From assembly GCA_032209605.1 (NCBI GenBank), contig JASFXZ010000001.1, positions 12,046,256-12,110,255 of the forward strand: DNA of 64,000 bases, read 5' to 3'. A model generated the notes under the pieces. That model did not search any database. It was not told the DNA's origin and worked only from the letters and a program-made list of their open reading frames with translations. The stretch comes from Mactromeris polynyma (lineage: Eukaryota; Mollusca; Bivalvia; Venerida; Mactridae). The translations under genes and the position numbers were made by a program. Shown piece after piece: positions 42,301-47,063 of this stretch. The stretch's first letter is position 1. Each line of letters opens with the position of its first letter.

Positions 42301-45300
42301 TTTCTGGAGATTGGCGTACGACCATAATGTAGCAGCAATAGTGATGTTGAACGAAGTGGACATTACAGACGAGGTATGATATTATATACATTCTAATCTC
42401 ATTTATTGGAAAACTTCTATCTGAATACTGGGCATCATTCAAAATAACTTTCCAGCCCGATGTATCCTCTTAGGCATGTCAAATTGAAATGGGCTATTCA
42501 AACCATGATAGATTCAAATGTCCTACTGTACATAGTTATAGGTATAGTTTGTATATTCAATGTTTGCATGTAGTGGGTGTCTGTTGTCATATTTTCACAC
42601 AAGTGTCCTTATCTAAATCTATGAATGTGTAGTGAACAGTATGTTGAACTTTTAAACAATTAAATGCAAATGTATGATTTTAAAATTTAAATGACATCCC
42701 TACAGAAAATTAAACTGGGATCCCACTGGGATGTCATCATTTCAGTGGGATGGAAATTAATCCCAGTGGGATACTGGTGACCGGGATCCCGGTGACTGGG
42801 ATCCCGGTGAAAATAGCATATCAATCCCACTGAGATTGGTGAGCAGATTTCCCAGTGGGATCCCATCCTTATCCCATTAAATTTTCACTAGAAAAAAAAA
42901 TTCACAAATTAATACATTAGTTTATTCATAAAGGCCCAAGGGCAATACCTTCGTTTAATTATATTTCAAAATATATAGAGGTGACTTTTCTCTTTGCATA
43001 TATTTAAAGGCAAAAACTCCATTAGAACATAACTGCCAAAAATTTGGTTAAAATCGATTCACAACTGACCAAACTAGACCATTTTTAAACGAAATATGTG
43101 CAGCACACCTTTATTTATCATGGGTTATCATCGCGATAATTATGTTATTTATTAATACTCATATTATATAACCTTGATCATCAGAGCAGCTTAAAATACT
43201 GGCATATGTTATTAAATATGATAGTTTATTGGTTAAGTTGAAGAAAATAAAGTATCTGCGTCACACCCTAATGTTAAGGTTTGCATGCAAAGCTAGCTCC
43301 CCACTGAAAATTTGACTGGAATCCCACTGGGATGAGGGTGAGATTCCAATTGGGATCCCGCCAGGACCAACTGGGATGATGGTGGGATCCCACTGGGATA
43401 ATTATCCAGGGATCCCACTGGGATAATGGTGGGATCCCATCCTAATCCCAGTGGGATCCCACCCTTACCCCAGTGGGATCCCACCCTTATCCCAATTGGA
43501 ATCCCACTGGGATCCCGCCCTCATCTGAGTGGGATTACCAACCAAATTTTCAGTGGGGATAATTATACAAAATCAAACAGGCTTGTATTTTATTCAAACT
43601 CAGTCCCAAAACCATGTCGAAATTTGACCACAGATCCTTGTAGTTCACTGACATAATTCACAAAATTCGTAGAAACATTATAGATATTCATGAATATAAA
43701 CAATATGATATACATCATGTGCGGATCCAACAATTAACGTCAGGGGCTTCCTGCTCCTGGTCAGGCATCGGGTCTAAGTCAGCTTTTTTGTCAAAATTGT
43801 TTTGCCAAAATCTCAAGCGGGCCGGGATTCTGGACCCCTGGTCACCACCCTCTGGATCAAAGCATGTAATGGTGCTTCTCTTGGGTAGATATCATTTCTC
43901 ATTTTAATTATTTCGCTGTGCGTATTTTTCTTATTCCCTAATTTCTGGATTTTTTTTCTTTTTGATGTTTGAACATTTACTATTCCAGACTTGTGAACAG
44001 TACTGGACACTGGAATCTTGTGGTGAGAAGTATGGACCTTTCATTGTTGAGACGACGGCAGAAATAAAATCTGATCCAAGTATAACGATGAGAGATTTCA
44101 GTATCACAAATACTGACATGGTAAGACATGACCCAACAATTTACTGTTATAATGTAGGCTGTCAAGTGGGCACTTCTTTTCCTATCCTTCCTACTTTTCC
44201 CTACTTTTTTACTTGCTCCCTACTTTTCCCTACTGTTTTACTTGCTCCCTACTTTTTCCCTACTTTTTTACTTGCTCCATACTTTTTCCTACTTTTTTAC
44301 TTGCTCACTAATTTTCCCTACTTTTTTACTTGCTCCCTACTTTTTCCCTACTTTTTTACTTGCTCACTAATTTTCCCTACTTTTTTACTTGCTCCCTACT
44401 TTTTCCCTACTTTTTTACTTGCTCACTAATTTCCCTACTTTTTTACTTGCTCACTAATTTTCCCTACTTTTTTACTTGCTCACTAATTTTCCCTACTTTT
44501 TTACTTGCACCCTGCTTTTCCCCTACTTTTTTATTTGCTCCCTACTTTTCCCTACTTTTCTTGAAATAGCACTACTTACCCTACTTCTTCAAATCTGAGG
44601 CATTAAATCAAAATGTTTGTTTCACATGCATGAAGCACAGAGGTCTAATCATGGAGAATGAAAAGTGCAGTGATTTTTTACCATTTTTGATATTCGATAA
44701 GTATGGAATCATTCCTACTATCCCTACTTTTAGGCAATAAAATCCCTACTTTATCCCTACTTTTTGAAAAGAGATAAGTTGACAACCTGTTAAGTCAAAT
44801 TCAAATTCAAATACACTGATCATGTTTTCTGAAATATTTTCAACAAGAAGTATTACGTAAATAATTTAGGTAATTGTGACGATGTTGATAATATTCATCT
44901 TGCCCCGGTTGATAAATCCATATCTTTACCCTTTCATGTAATGTTAATTTGAGCGCTGCTATGGGATTTACAACCTCTTCTGTAAGTGACATCATTTCAA
45001 GAAAACACAACATGTGATGTCACTATTTGCAAGTAGGAAACAATATTTACTCCATATGGTCACTTCGTTTATATTGCCGTATGGGGCAAATATTGCTTAC
45101 TGTCAGTACATGGTGATGTCACATGTGATGTTTTCTGGAAATGACGTCACTTCAAAAAGAGGTCGGAAATCATACAGTGGCGCTCATATACTGTTCAAGA
45201 TATTGATTCAATTTATTAATTCAAATGTGTTATGTAGTAATCTTTATTGATGCATTTTCTATCATAATTTTCAAAATATCTTCACTTTTAAAACTATGCA

Positions 45301-47063
45301 TATATGTTGTACTTACATATTTCCAGCCTCATGCCGTGCCAAAAGTTGTCCGTCAGTTCCATTTTCATAGATGGGCGGATGATGCTCCTGTACCAAGTTC
45401 CAAGCTTGCATTGTTTGAACTGCTTGATATGGTGGATACATGTCAGAGACACAGTGGAAACAGGCCTGTTGTTGTCCACTGCATGTAAGTCGTGTATATA
45501 TTGTCTACAGTTACACAGTATTCTGTCTAGAGCAGCCCGCTCTGGAGCACAGGCGATTGCTATGAGTTCTCTCCCTTTATCCCTTCTAGAGTTCTCTTCC
45601 TGTATCTCTTCTGTAGTATACAAATGTATATATGTAATGGTATAAGGAGGACCTTTTTGACGCCTGACCTCTTTCCTCGGCCAAAATCACACTTCAAACA
45701 TCAAAATATATCCAAAATATGCACCACATTCTATGCTTGAAAACTTTATCTTTCAAATGACACCTACTTTATGCCAGTCCATCAGGTATTGGTGAAGTTT
45801 TTCTGATGACAATCTCCTGTGCTCACCAGCAACACCCACTCTAAATAACATTATCATTTTTTTCTGTTGTAAAAATATCAGATTAACCTCTCTAGAGCAA
45901 CAACCTCTCCACAACAGCCTAAATGTGTGTCTCTTATAGGAATTTGGTGTGGGGAGGTTGCATTTAATTGACCTGTTTGACAAAATATGCTTACTCATAA
46001 ATACGAGAAAACCGGTGGTAATTGCATTCATACAAATGTACTCTACTACACTGCATTGTCACTTGTTTCCCAAACCACAAATACAAGTGTCCAATACAGG
46101 TATTTTCTATTACATGTAATATCATTGAGAAAAACTGGGATGTTTCGTAACTCCTCATGCATGGGTCTAGCAATTTATGTCTGGGAGTCCATCTCCTGGT
46201 CAGGGACCCCCTATTGATCTTGGATTAGGAATGGACAACCCATCTTTGTCAACATCTCAGGGGGCTGGAACCCTGGTCCCCCTGTCTGGACCTACACATT
46301 CTGATTAACGTTTTCCTGTCTGTAAAAAGGAATAACAAATATGAGCAGTACATAATTTATGAATATTATGTATTATATTTTTATTTTGTGTGTTTACAGG
46401 GATGGTGCTATTCGTAGTGGGTTGTATGTGGCTGTCAGCATTCTTATTGAACGTATCAAGTTAGAGAAAGAAATTGATGTCTTCCAAACTGTGAAACAAC
46501 TTCGTTTATGTAGATCACATCTAGTGGATAATCTGGTGAATATTTCAAATGTTGTCAATATTTCACATCATTTGGTTTTTCGGCACAGCCGTACTAACAT
46601 GGCTTTGCTATAAGCATATCAGTGTTGTGTAAACTAATAAAATATTATGTTAACCACTAAACCAACTTCTCTCCAACCGAACAGGATTTGTTAACCTTTC
46701 GATAAGGGGTACGCAATTTCTTTTTCCTGAATAAATCATTAAATGTTGTTAAGTCAATCATTTTTATTTGTAGTATAATTATCATGAATAAATATTTTAC
46801 TTTTTAAATTTATACCGATCTCAAACAGTATACAAATTAACATTTTTACGGAATAAATCATTTAATGTTGTTTTTTGTTGTATTTTCAGGAACAATATCG
46901 TTACTGCCATGAGATAATATTGGATTATATGAATTCTATTAAAATGAACATGCCAAGTACATTCAATGCTTCACCGCCTATCTCTGAATCCAGTACTGTT
47001 GTTTCTTCCTTACACATTGATGTAGGAGAACTGAAAACCCACGAAGTACCAAGCTTACAATAA
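222..47063 (+). CDS. Receptor-type protein tyrosine phosphatase with EGF, kringle, Ig and FN3 domains (5' partial, 34 exons)
   Basis: Single-pass membrane phosphatase expected to remove phosphate from tyrosines of cytoplasmic proteins in response to an extracellular ligand or cell contact. Exons: 222-380, 991-1236, 1939-2076, 3571-3717, 4890-5089, 5615-5705, 6730-6895, 7286-7458, 8206-8297, 8859-9099, 9830-10062, 12818-12887, 14026-14132, 17764-17950, 19191-19281, 20852-21113, 21827-21869, 24072-24186, 25726-25826, 29441-29613, 30427-30514, 33863-33936, 36642-36678, 37090-37187, 38456-38575, 39069-39217, 40154-40289, 40788-40937, 41322-41495, 42239-42373, 43989-44120, 45327-45484, 46400-46535, 46890-47063. 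All have AG/GT borders and compatible phases. The sum is 4,796 nt: 2 nt of a split codon plus 1,598 codons including TAA. Residue numbers below count from the first complete codon at 224. The signal peptide and any more N-terminal domains lie upstream of the window. Exon borders are predicted by eye; a few could shift by a few bases. Confidence 0.93.
991..1236 (+). CDS. Exon: kringle domain (residues 53-134)
   Basis: One phase 1-1 exon, acceptor AATTTCAG and donor GTATGT. It carries the six cysteines of a kringle in order: CFYNGK, HMCQRW, DNYCRT, RPWCYT, WENCNV and the final NNC. The family hallmarks NYCR, PWCYT and the W-x-x-C spacing are present. Kringles are disulfide-locked binding modules known from plasminogen, HGF, ROR receptor kinases and Kremen. 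The flanking exons are EGF modules in the same phase, so it belongs to this gene unless a splice skip is regular. A kringle is not a usual RPTP domain. In vertebrate plasminogen-type genes a kringle is normally split by an intron; here it is not. Confidence 0.92.
1342..1483. mobile_element. Hairpin MITE (CACAGG family), copy 1
   Basis: Near-palindrome opening CACAGGAGG and GAGTTCTCTCCCTTTAT and closing with the complement, GGGAGAGAACTCGTGG then ACCTGT. It lies in the intron after the kringle exon. The family is defined best by the copies at 48439 and 63593, which have clean 8-bp target duplications. Confidence 0.7.
1939..2076 (+). CDS. Exon: EGF-like domain 2 (residues 135-180)
   Basis: Phase 1-1 exon of 138 nt with acceptor AATTGCAG and donor GTAAGC. 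Eight cysteines in the MEGF pattern, starting CPMGRFGHNC and including CHCADSGEAC. It directly follows the kringle in the spliced product. Confidence 0.87.
2278..2443. mobile_element. Pogo/Tc1-like MITE (CAGTAAAA termini), copy 1
   Basis: Starts TACAGTAAAA and ends TTTTACTGTA. The inside has the shared blocks AAGACCACCTCA, ACACAATCTTCAAG and GCTCTTTATTCAACCTCAAT seen in five other copies. TA sits at both ends, the target pattern of Tc1/mariner/pogo elements. Confidence 0.7.
3206..3406. mobile_element. Pogo/Tc1-like MITE, copy 2 (opposite orientation, degraded)
   Basis: Opens TACAGTAAACCCACC, contains GGACCCTTGAAAATTGGTC and GTTGAATAAAGA, and ends GAGGATTTATCGTA. A short triplication of the block ATCGAGGTGGTCCTAAT lies inside it. 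This is the same internal block that is greatly expanded in the 27-28 kb copy. Confidence 0.65.
3571..3717 (+). CDS. Exon: EGF-like domain 3 (residues 181-229)
   Basis: Phase 1-1 exon of 147 nt with acceptor TTTTCCAG and donor GTAAGG. Eight cysteines: CPNNTYSWHC, KCYC, HC, YCQC and a final HC. It holds one N-glycosylation sequon (NNT). Together with domains 1 and 2 it frames the kringle. Confidence 0.85.
3842..4600. repeat. 29-bp perfect direct repeat flanking 0.7 kb
   Basis: The same 29 bases (beginning GTTGATTTACACTGG, ending GAAGTAAAT) occur at 3842-3870 and 4572-4600. The second copy abuts the start of the MITE at 4600. The sequence between is AT-rich intron with nothing else recognised. 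Confidence 0.7.
4600..4837. mobile_element. 238-bp MITE with TACTGTATAA termini
   Basis: Begins TACTGTATAACTGG followed by AAAGTTTGCGAGG. It ends with the inverse: TTCGCAAACTTTTCG, then CCTTATACAGTA. It lies just upstream of the Ig exon. No transposase is present. The superfamily is not certain. Confidence 0.65.
4890..5705 (+). CDS. Two exons: immunoglobulin-like domain (residues 230-326)
   Basis: Exons 4890-5089 and 5615-5705 are joined in phase 0 and entered and left in phase 1. The first Ig cysteine sits in VFNCTV (also a sequon) and the second in the YxC motif KYSCVV. The expected core Trp of strand C is not obvious, so the fold is probably a divergent Ig set. In Tie receptors an Ig domain likewise follows the EGF block; here it links the EGF/kringle head to the FN3 stalk. 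Confidence 0.8.
5723..5904. mobile_element. Pogo/Tc1-like MITE, copy 3
   Basis: Starts TACAATAAAACCTCAC, carries the internal blocks ATAGGACCACCTCA and CACAATTTTCAAGTCC, and ends GAAGGTTTGCTGTA. Terminal bases have drifted from the family. Confidence 0.65.
5905..6729. other. Intron without recognised feature
   Basis: AT-rich intron between the Ig and FN3-1 exons. A short ATT microsatellite near 6610-6640 is the only pattern seen. Confidence 0.6.
6730..7458 (+). CDS. Two exons: fibronectin type III domain 1 (residues 327-439)
   Basis: Exons 6730-6895 and 7286-7458 are joined in phase 2. The FN3 signature is visible: PLEWLPW in strand B, YSVWIRA in strand C, and YTVSDLKPFTNYVIYLSV across strands E-F. 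The linker after strand B is longer than usual (WSRSRGDTGDP). Confidence 0.85.
8206..9099 (+). CDS. Two exons: fibronectin type III domain 2 (residues 440-550)
   Basis: Exons 8206-8297 and 8859-9099 are joined in phase 0. FN3 landmarks are LTVIWEDPP, KYQVLVSR and FTVSELLPSTKYCVSIKF. The donor of the first exon is GTATAG, weaker than its neighbours. Cysteines in WSCDG and KYCVS may pair. Confidence 0.86.
9830..12887 (+). CDS. Two exons: fibronectin type III domain 3 (residues 551-651)
   Basis: Exons 9830-10062 and 12818-12887 are joined in phase 0. A canonical FN3: SVTISWERP, SYTIIYW, YTLTGLDPVTSYNIQ, then IQARNSAGDG from the second exon. The intron between them holds two large minisatellites (43 bp and 37 bp units), so the domain is split by about 2.7 kb, most of it repeat. 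Confidence 0.9.
10518..11714 (+). repeat. Minisatellite, 43-bp unit, about 28 copies
   Basis: Unit begins CAGTGTATGCACTCTACAC and ends GTGTTCAGGAACAGAAT. Two unit types differ at one site: A has TGTATGCACT (17 copies), B has TGTAATCACT (11 copies). They are interspersed along the array. It lies in the intron that splits FN3 domain 3. Units are otherwise almost identical, so the array is young or well homogenised. Confidence 0.95.
11898..12633 (+). repeat. Minisatellite, 37-bp unit, about 20 copies
   Basis: Unit runs CATACTGTCACTGAGACACT then AGATGCGCCTAACTTGG. Variant sites are GCGCC, GCACC and GTGCC. The order of variants (a GCACC unit followed by a run of GTGCC) recurs twice, suggesting a block duplication. 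It is in the same intron as the 43-bp array, about 180 bp downstream. Confidence 0.95.
12888..14025. other. Intron without recognised feature
   Basis: AT-rich sequence between FN3-3 and FN3-4 exons; no repeat, MITE ends or coding signal noticed. The same holds for 7459-8205, 8298-8858, 9100-9829 and 10063-10517, apart from scattered A/T runs. Confidence 0.55.
14026..17950 (+). CDS. Two exons: fibronectin type III domain 4 (residues 652-749)
   Basis: Exons 14026-14132 and 17764-17950 are joined in phase 0. Motifs are SIMLEWETPDRPI in the first exon and YNFTDLKPTTEYRCSINASS in the second, ending TYLLAWTESV. The second exon starts immediately after a TATAG acceptor and reads VRCTKARL. The 3.6-kb intron holds a hAT-like MITE and two minisatellites. 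Confidence 0.85.
14187..14616 (+). repeat. Minisatellite, 53-bp unit, 8 copies
   Basis: Unit starts GTTTGTAGTGGCAGGAAACC and ends GTTAGCTTGAACAGT. Starts fall at 14187, 14240, 14293, 14346, 14399, 14452, 14505 and 14558. It lies 55 bp after the donor of exon 14026-14132. Confidence 0.95.
14721..15120. mobile_element. hAT-like MITE, 400 bp, with perfect 8-bp target duplication
   Basis: Terminal inverted repeats are TAGTGATGG at 14721 and CCATCACTA ending at 15120. The flanks carry the identical 8-bp duplication TTCACAAT (14713-14720 and 15121-15128). An 8-bp target and TAGTGATGG-like ends fit the hAT superfamily. There is no transposase reading frame, so it is non-autonomous. Confidence 0.88.
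15225..15380. mobile_element. Hairpin MITE (CACAGG family), copy 2
   Basis: Opens CCAGGGGAGGTTGTC and GAGTTCTCTCC, has a tandem copy of the CCCTTTATCCCTTCTAGAG block, and closes AACTCATGACAATTTCCTGTG. The 5' terminus has diverged. Confidence 0.7.
15381..16699. other. Intron stretch without recognised feature
   Basis: Between the second hairpin MITE and the compound minisatellite. Short open frames (15592-15804, 16476 onward) lack domain content and splice support. Confidence 0.55.
16700..17295 (+). repeat. Compound minisatellite: 12-15 bp unit then 61-bp unit
   Basis: Bases 16700-16915 are runs of TATTCCTCTGGT and TATTCCACTGGTA. From about 16916 the unit becomes 61 bp (GTGTTTTCCACTAAAATG plus a TATTCCTCTGGTATTACAG block). 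GTGTTTT starts fall at 16921, 16982, 17043, 17104, 17165 and 17226, with a degraded seventh at 17287. The long unit contains the short one, so the 61-bp period probably arose from the short array. Confidence 0.93.
17951..19190. other. Intron without recognised feature
   Basis: AT-rich, with a purine/pyrimidine-skewed GGGG-containing segment near 17995-18180 that may be an old repeat. Nothing further; the next intron, 19282-20851, is also plain. Confidence 0.5.
19191..21869 (+). CDS. Three exons: membrane-proximal FN3-like domain with furin-type site (residues 750-881)
   Basis: Exons 19191-19281, 20852-21113 and 21827-21869 are joined in phases 2 and 0. It opens like an FN3 (PPAPTILGRSDTTVTLDI). 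It then has the long-insert form typical of the domain next to the membrane in R2-type RPTPs, with FYRIIVEQ, then FVVGDNKTYGGFTNVPLQ and YDIWLGAYAETD. RTKR (residues 792-795, bases 20886-20897) matches the furin consensus RxK/RR. RPTPs of the LAR and kappa/mu groups are known to be cut here into two non-covalently held subunits; cleavage in this protein is inferred. Confidence 0.86.
21870..22604. other. Intron stretches around the membrane exon without recognised feature
   Basis: Bases 21870-22604, 23001-24071, 24654-25725 and 25827-26439 show no clear repeat or gene. A 77-codon frame at 25104-25337 is unsupported. Confidence 0.5.
22605..23000 (+). repeat. Minisatellite, 32-bp unit, about 12 copies
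   Basis: Unit CTTGTAAAATTCATGAAG plus a GGATTTTGTCCAC-type tail. The first six or so units have AAGTGGATT and the rest AAGGGGATT, a sharp block switch near 22815. It lies in the intron before the transmembrane exon. Confidence 0.94.
24072..24186 (+). CDS. Exon: transmembrane helix (residues 882-920)
   Basis: About 22 uninterrupted hydrophobic residues (897-918, IIGVLIVFIVLILVVALLLF at the core) preceded by a Pro/Thr-rich stalk (VPPTNH) and followed by basic RKKH from the next exon, the usual stop-transfer charge on the cytoplasmic side. The exon enters in phase 1 and leaves in phase 2. Confidence 0.92.
24261..24653. mobile_element. MITE, about 393 bp, AGGGTTATT termini
   Basis: Left end AGGGTTATTTCTGG then AAAATCTCTGTGGG; the right end is its inverse, CCCCATGGAGATTTTCC then TGGAATAGCCCT. 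It lies 75 bp after the donor of the transmembrane exon. No clear target duplication was found. Confidence 0.65.
25726..25826 (+). CDS. Exon: cytoplasmic juxtamembrane segment (residues 920-953)
   Basis: Begins with basic KKHLRSEREKAEM directly after the membrane helix, then a Pro-rich stretch (PEPDLTPPSTPI) without domain character. It enters in phase 2 and leaves in phase 1. The neighbouring exon (29441-29613) adds an acidic segment before D1. Confidence 0.8.
26440..26720. repeat. Interspersed element X, single-unit copy
   Basis: Shares with 31040-32450 the order TCATACAGATGTAGTCCACA, TTTCCCAAACTACAAATACA, GTCCTGACCTGCAGGCC, AGTTAGCGC, then TTTTAAGAAAAG and GCATTGTTTTGAGTATG. Here the block that is amplified at 31.1 kb occurs once. 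Nature of the element unknown. Confidence 0.6.
27042..28449. mobile_element. Pogo/Tc1-like MITE, copy 4, with expanded internal array
   Basis: Left end TACAGTAAAACCTCAATAAT at 27042, repeated at 27148 by a local duplication. The right end is AGGTGAAATTTTACTGTA at 28449. Between them the family's GGTGGTCTTAATATT block is amplified to about 1.2 kb (see the 28-bp array). The element is orientated opposite to copy 1. Confidence 0.8.
27200..28435 (+). repeat. Minisatellite, 19- then 28-bp unit, inside the MITE
   Basis: Early units are about 19 bp (GGTGGTCTTAATATTGGGG). From about 27385 the unit is 28 bp: GGGGTGATATTGGGATGGTC plus TTAATATT. Point variants are ATATCGGGG, ATATTGTGG, ATATTGGGA and TTTGGGTGATATT. 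A multi-unit block with CCTAATAATGGGG recurs at 27891, 28050 and 28226. Confidence 0.93.
29036..29171. mobile_element. Hairpin MITE (CACAGG family), copy 3
   Basis: Left arm TTATCACAAGTTCTCTCCC then TTTATCCCCCTAGAATTCTC. Right arm GGGATAAAGGGAGAGAACTC then ATGAAAATCTCC. The terminal CACAGG is degraded. Confidence 0.65.
29187..29258. mobile_element. Hairpin MITE (CACAGG family), short copy 3b
   Basis: Short form (about 72 bp): GGAGATTGTCATGAATTATC, CCCCTTAAAGGG, AGAGAACTGGTGACAATCTC and CTGTG. The flanks AACCCAAT and GACCCAAT match at 7 of 8 bases, consistent with an 8-bp target duplication. It sits just after copy 3 and before the exon at 29441. Confidence 0.65.
29441..40937 (+). CDS. Nine exons: PTP catalytic domain D1 (about residues 985-1295)
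   Basis: Exons 29441-29613, 30427-30514, 33863-33936, 36642-36678, 37090-37187, 38456-38575, 39069-39217, 40154-40289, 40788-40937. All classical PTP motifs are intact. The pTyr-recognition loop is KNRY (1032-1035), followed by DDYINANYVDGY. Then come AQGPTRDTLKDIWRMVW, WPDHGVP with the general acid D1167, the P-loop HCSAGVGRTG with nucleophile C1199 and R1205, and a Q-loop MVQT (Q1243) followed by DQYVF. D1 should therefore be active. The HC/SAG border of the P-loop is split by an intron (phase 2) at 39217/40154, and the donor there is tandemly duplicated. Confidence 0.95.
31040..32450. repeat. Interspersed element X, copy carrying the 41-bp array
   Basis: The left flank (CATACAGTTGTACTCTACAA, TCATTGTCACTT, TTTCCCAAACCCACAAATAC) and the right flank (CCAGTTAGTGC, AATACCTGTATTTGACTC, GAGTATGACTGTATGATGGC) match the single-unit copy at 26440-26720. 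A third partial copy is at 45983-46128. Confidence 0.6.
31140..32310 (+). repeat. Minisatellite, 41-bp unit, about 28 copies, with 7-unit higher order
   Basis: Unit CCTGACCTACAAACCCACAC followed by ATACAGGAGTCTGATACATAT. The rare variant CATGACC falls at 31467, 31754 and 32041, and TCTTATACATAG at 31578, 31865 and 32152: exactly 287 bp apart, seven units. The array sits inside a copy of interspersed element X. Confidence 0.94.
32479..33680 (+). repeat. Minisatellite, 35/36-bp unit, about 34 copies
   Basis: Unit CTTCATGTATCCATATAGG plus AGATGCATTGTGGGTAG. Two length forms exist: TATCCATATAGG (36) and TATCATATAGG (35). The 3' end switches to a form with TTTACCATACAGGGG and TTGTTGGTAG. It lies 0.2 kb upstream of the exon at 33863. 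Confidence 0.94.
34291..36461 (+). repeat. Minisatellite, 34-bp unit, about 64 copies (2.2 kb)
   Basis: Unit TTGGATATATAGTATATCTC plus ACCTAGAGACCACC. The core GATATATAGTATATC is nearly its own reverse complement. Unit types are GAGACCACCTTGG, GAAACCGCCTAGG, GAGTACACCTTGG and GACACCACCTTGG. It fills most of the intron between exons 33863-33936 and 36642-36678 (D1). Confidence 0.95.
36725..36900. mobile_element. Possible degraded MITE, related to 42390-42535
   Basis: Starts TTCAAACCTCTTTTATTTG and ends GAACGAGGTCCGACTGTA. It shares TTGAAATGGGCTATTCAAA and a GAATACT...GGCATCAT-like block with 42390-42535, which ends AATGTCCTACTGTA. A related stretch near 29960-30100 has CCATTTCAATTCA and GGACCTGATA. 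Confidence 0.45.
37241..38090. mobile_element. Foldback element, 850 bp, with arms of roughly 300 bp
   Basis: Left end AACCATTTTTGAGTTGC, right end its inverse GTGCCTCAAAAAATGGTT. The arms pair over most of their length. For example GGCTGATTTGTCAGGGATAT at 37385 matches the inverse of ATTCCTGACAAATCAGCC near 37950, and GGTACCGCCATGCATATTCA at 37300 matches TGAATATGGCGGTAC at 38007. It lies in the intron after the exon at 37090-37187. No transposase is present. Confidence 0.8.
38776..38935. repeat. Interspersed element Y, copy 1
   Basis: Shares the order GCGGGGATCCAGCAATT, CCAGCCCCTGGT, AGGATTAGATATGGACAACC, CCAAAATCTCAGGGGGG and CCCCCGGTCCCCCC with copies at 43716-43868 and 46139-46303. GC-richer than its surroundings. 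Class unknown. Confidence 0.6.
39206..39330 (+). repeat. 41-bp tandem duplication that copies a splice donor
   Basis: The exon 39069-39217 ends CACTGCAG with donor GTAGG. The 41-bp segment from there (GGTTGTATACAACATG, TTCATTGTCTA, CACTGCAG) is repeated, giving two more CACTGCAG/GTATGG junctions at 39258/39259 and 39299/39300. The spacing is 41 bp each time. Confidence 0.9.
39872..40071. mobile_element. Pogo/Tc1-like MITE, copy 5
   Basis: The best preserved copy: TACAGTAAAACCTCACTTAA at the left, CACAATTTTCAAGTCCATTT and GCTCTTTATTCAACCTCAAT inside, GATGTTTTACTGTA at the right, with TA at both ends. It lies 80 bp upstream of the exon carrying SAGVGRTG. Confidence 0.82.
41322..47063 (+). CDS. 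Six exons: PTP domain D2, motif-divergent, and C-tail (residues 1296-1597)
   Basis: Exons 41322-41495, 42239-42373, 43989-44120, 45327-45484, 46400-46535, 46890-47063. The fold is recognisable from NDYINAVFSN, GFILTQMPLPNTVIDFWRL, AAIVMLNE and QYWTLE. The key motifs have drifted. KNRY is KNRC (C1323). The WPD loop reads WADDAPVP (1458-1465). The P-loop reads HCMDGAIRSG, which keeps the CX5R spacing (C1494, R1500). The Q-loop region reads HLVDNLEQYRY, without the usual MVQT. Most RPTP D2 domains are weak or inactive and regulate D1; these changes suggest the same. After LDYMNSIKMNM the tail is about 40 residues, Ser-rich and ends VPSLQ before TAA (47061-47063). Confidence 0.92.
41730..41841. 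mobile_element. Hairpin MITE (CACAGG family), copy 4
   Basis: CACAGGAGAGTGTCATGAG at the left, GTGACAATTTCCTGTG at the right. The flanking octamers ATTGGAAT and ATTTGATT match at 6 of 8. Confidence 0.75.
42712..42893. mobile_element. Palindrome-rich element Z (GGGATCCC repeats), copy 1
   Basis: Left end GAAAATTAAACTGGGATCCC, right end its inverse ATCCCATTAAATTTTC. The inside is built of CCCACTGGGAT and GACCGGGATCCCGGTGA palindromes. Related to the copy at 43297-43556. Confidence 0.65.
43297..43556. mobile_element. Palindrome-rich element Z, copy 2
   Basis: Ends CCACTGAAAATTTGACTGG and CCAAATTTTCAGTGG are inverted. The inside is repeated GGGATCCCACTGGGAT and its complement, reversing direction near 43430. 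No coding capacity beyond chance frames. Confidence 0.7.
43716..43868. repeat. Interspersed element Y, copy 2
   Basis: Matches copy 1 in GCGGATCCAACAATTAACGT, CTGGTCAGG, GCCAAAATCTCAAG and GGACCCCTGGTCACC, with divergence. Confidence 0.55.
44180..44570 (+). repeat. Pyrimidine-rich minisatellite, 29-30 bp unit, about 13 copies
   Basis: Unit CCCTACTTTTTTACTTGCTC plus ACTAATTTT or CCTACTTTT. Starts 60 bp after the donor of exon 43989-44120. Almost free of G, so the strand is strongly asymmetric. Confidence 0.92.
45548..45822. mobile_element. Hairpin MITE (CACAGG family), copy 5, interrupted
   Basis: Left arm CACAGGCGATTGCTATGAG with CCCTTTATCCCTTCTAGAG. The right terminal GATGACAATCTCCTGTG ends at 45822, with about 200 bp of unrelated sequence in between and most of the right arm lost. 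Confidence 0.55.
45983..46128. repeat. Interspersed element X, partial copy
   Basis: Has GCATTCATACAAATGTACTC, CACTGCATTGTCACTTG and TTTCCCAAACCACAAATAC like the other two copies, then stops before the 41-bp unit region. Confidence 0.5.
46139..46303. repeat. Interspersed element Y, copy 3
   Basis: Carries GGTCTAGCAATTTATGTC, TGGTCAGGGACC, GGATTAGGAATGGACAACCC, ACATCTCAGGGGGC and CCCTGGTCCCCCTGTC in the same order as copies 1 and 2. Confidence 0.58.

Noticed and set aside
44330..44569. Hydrophobic frame resembling membrane segments
   Set aside because: Comes from the pyrimidine-rich 29-bp repeat; low complexity, no start context or splice support.
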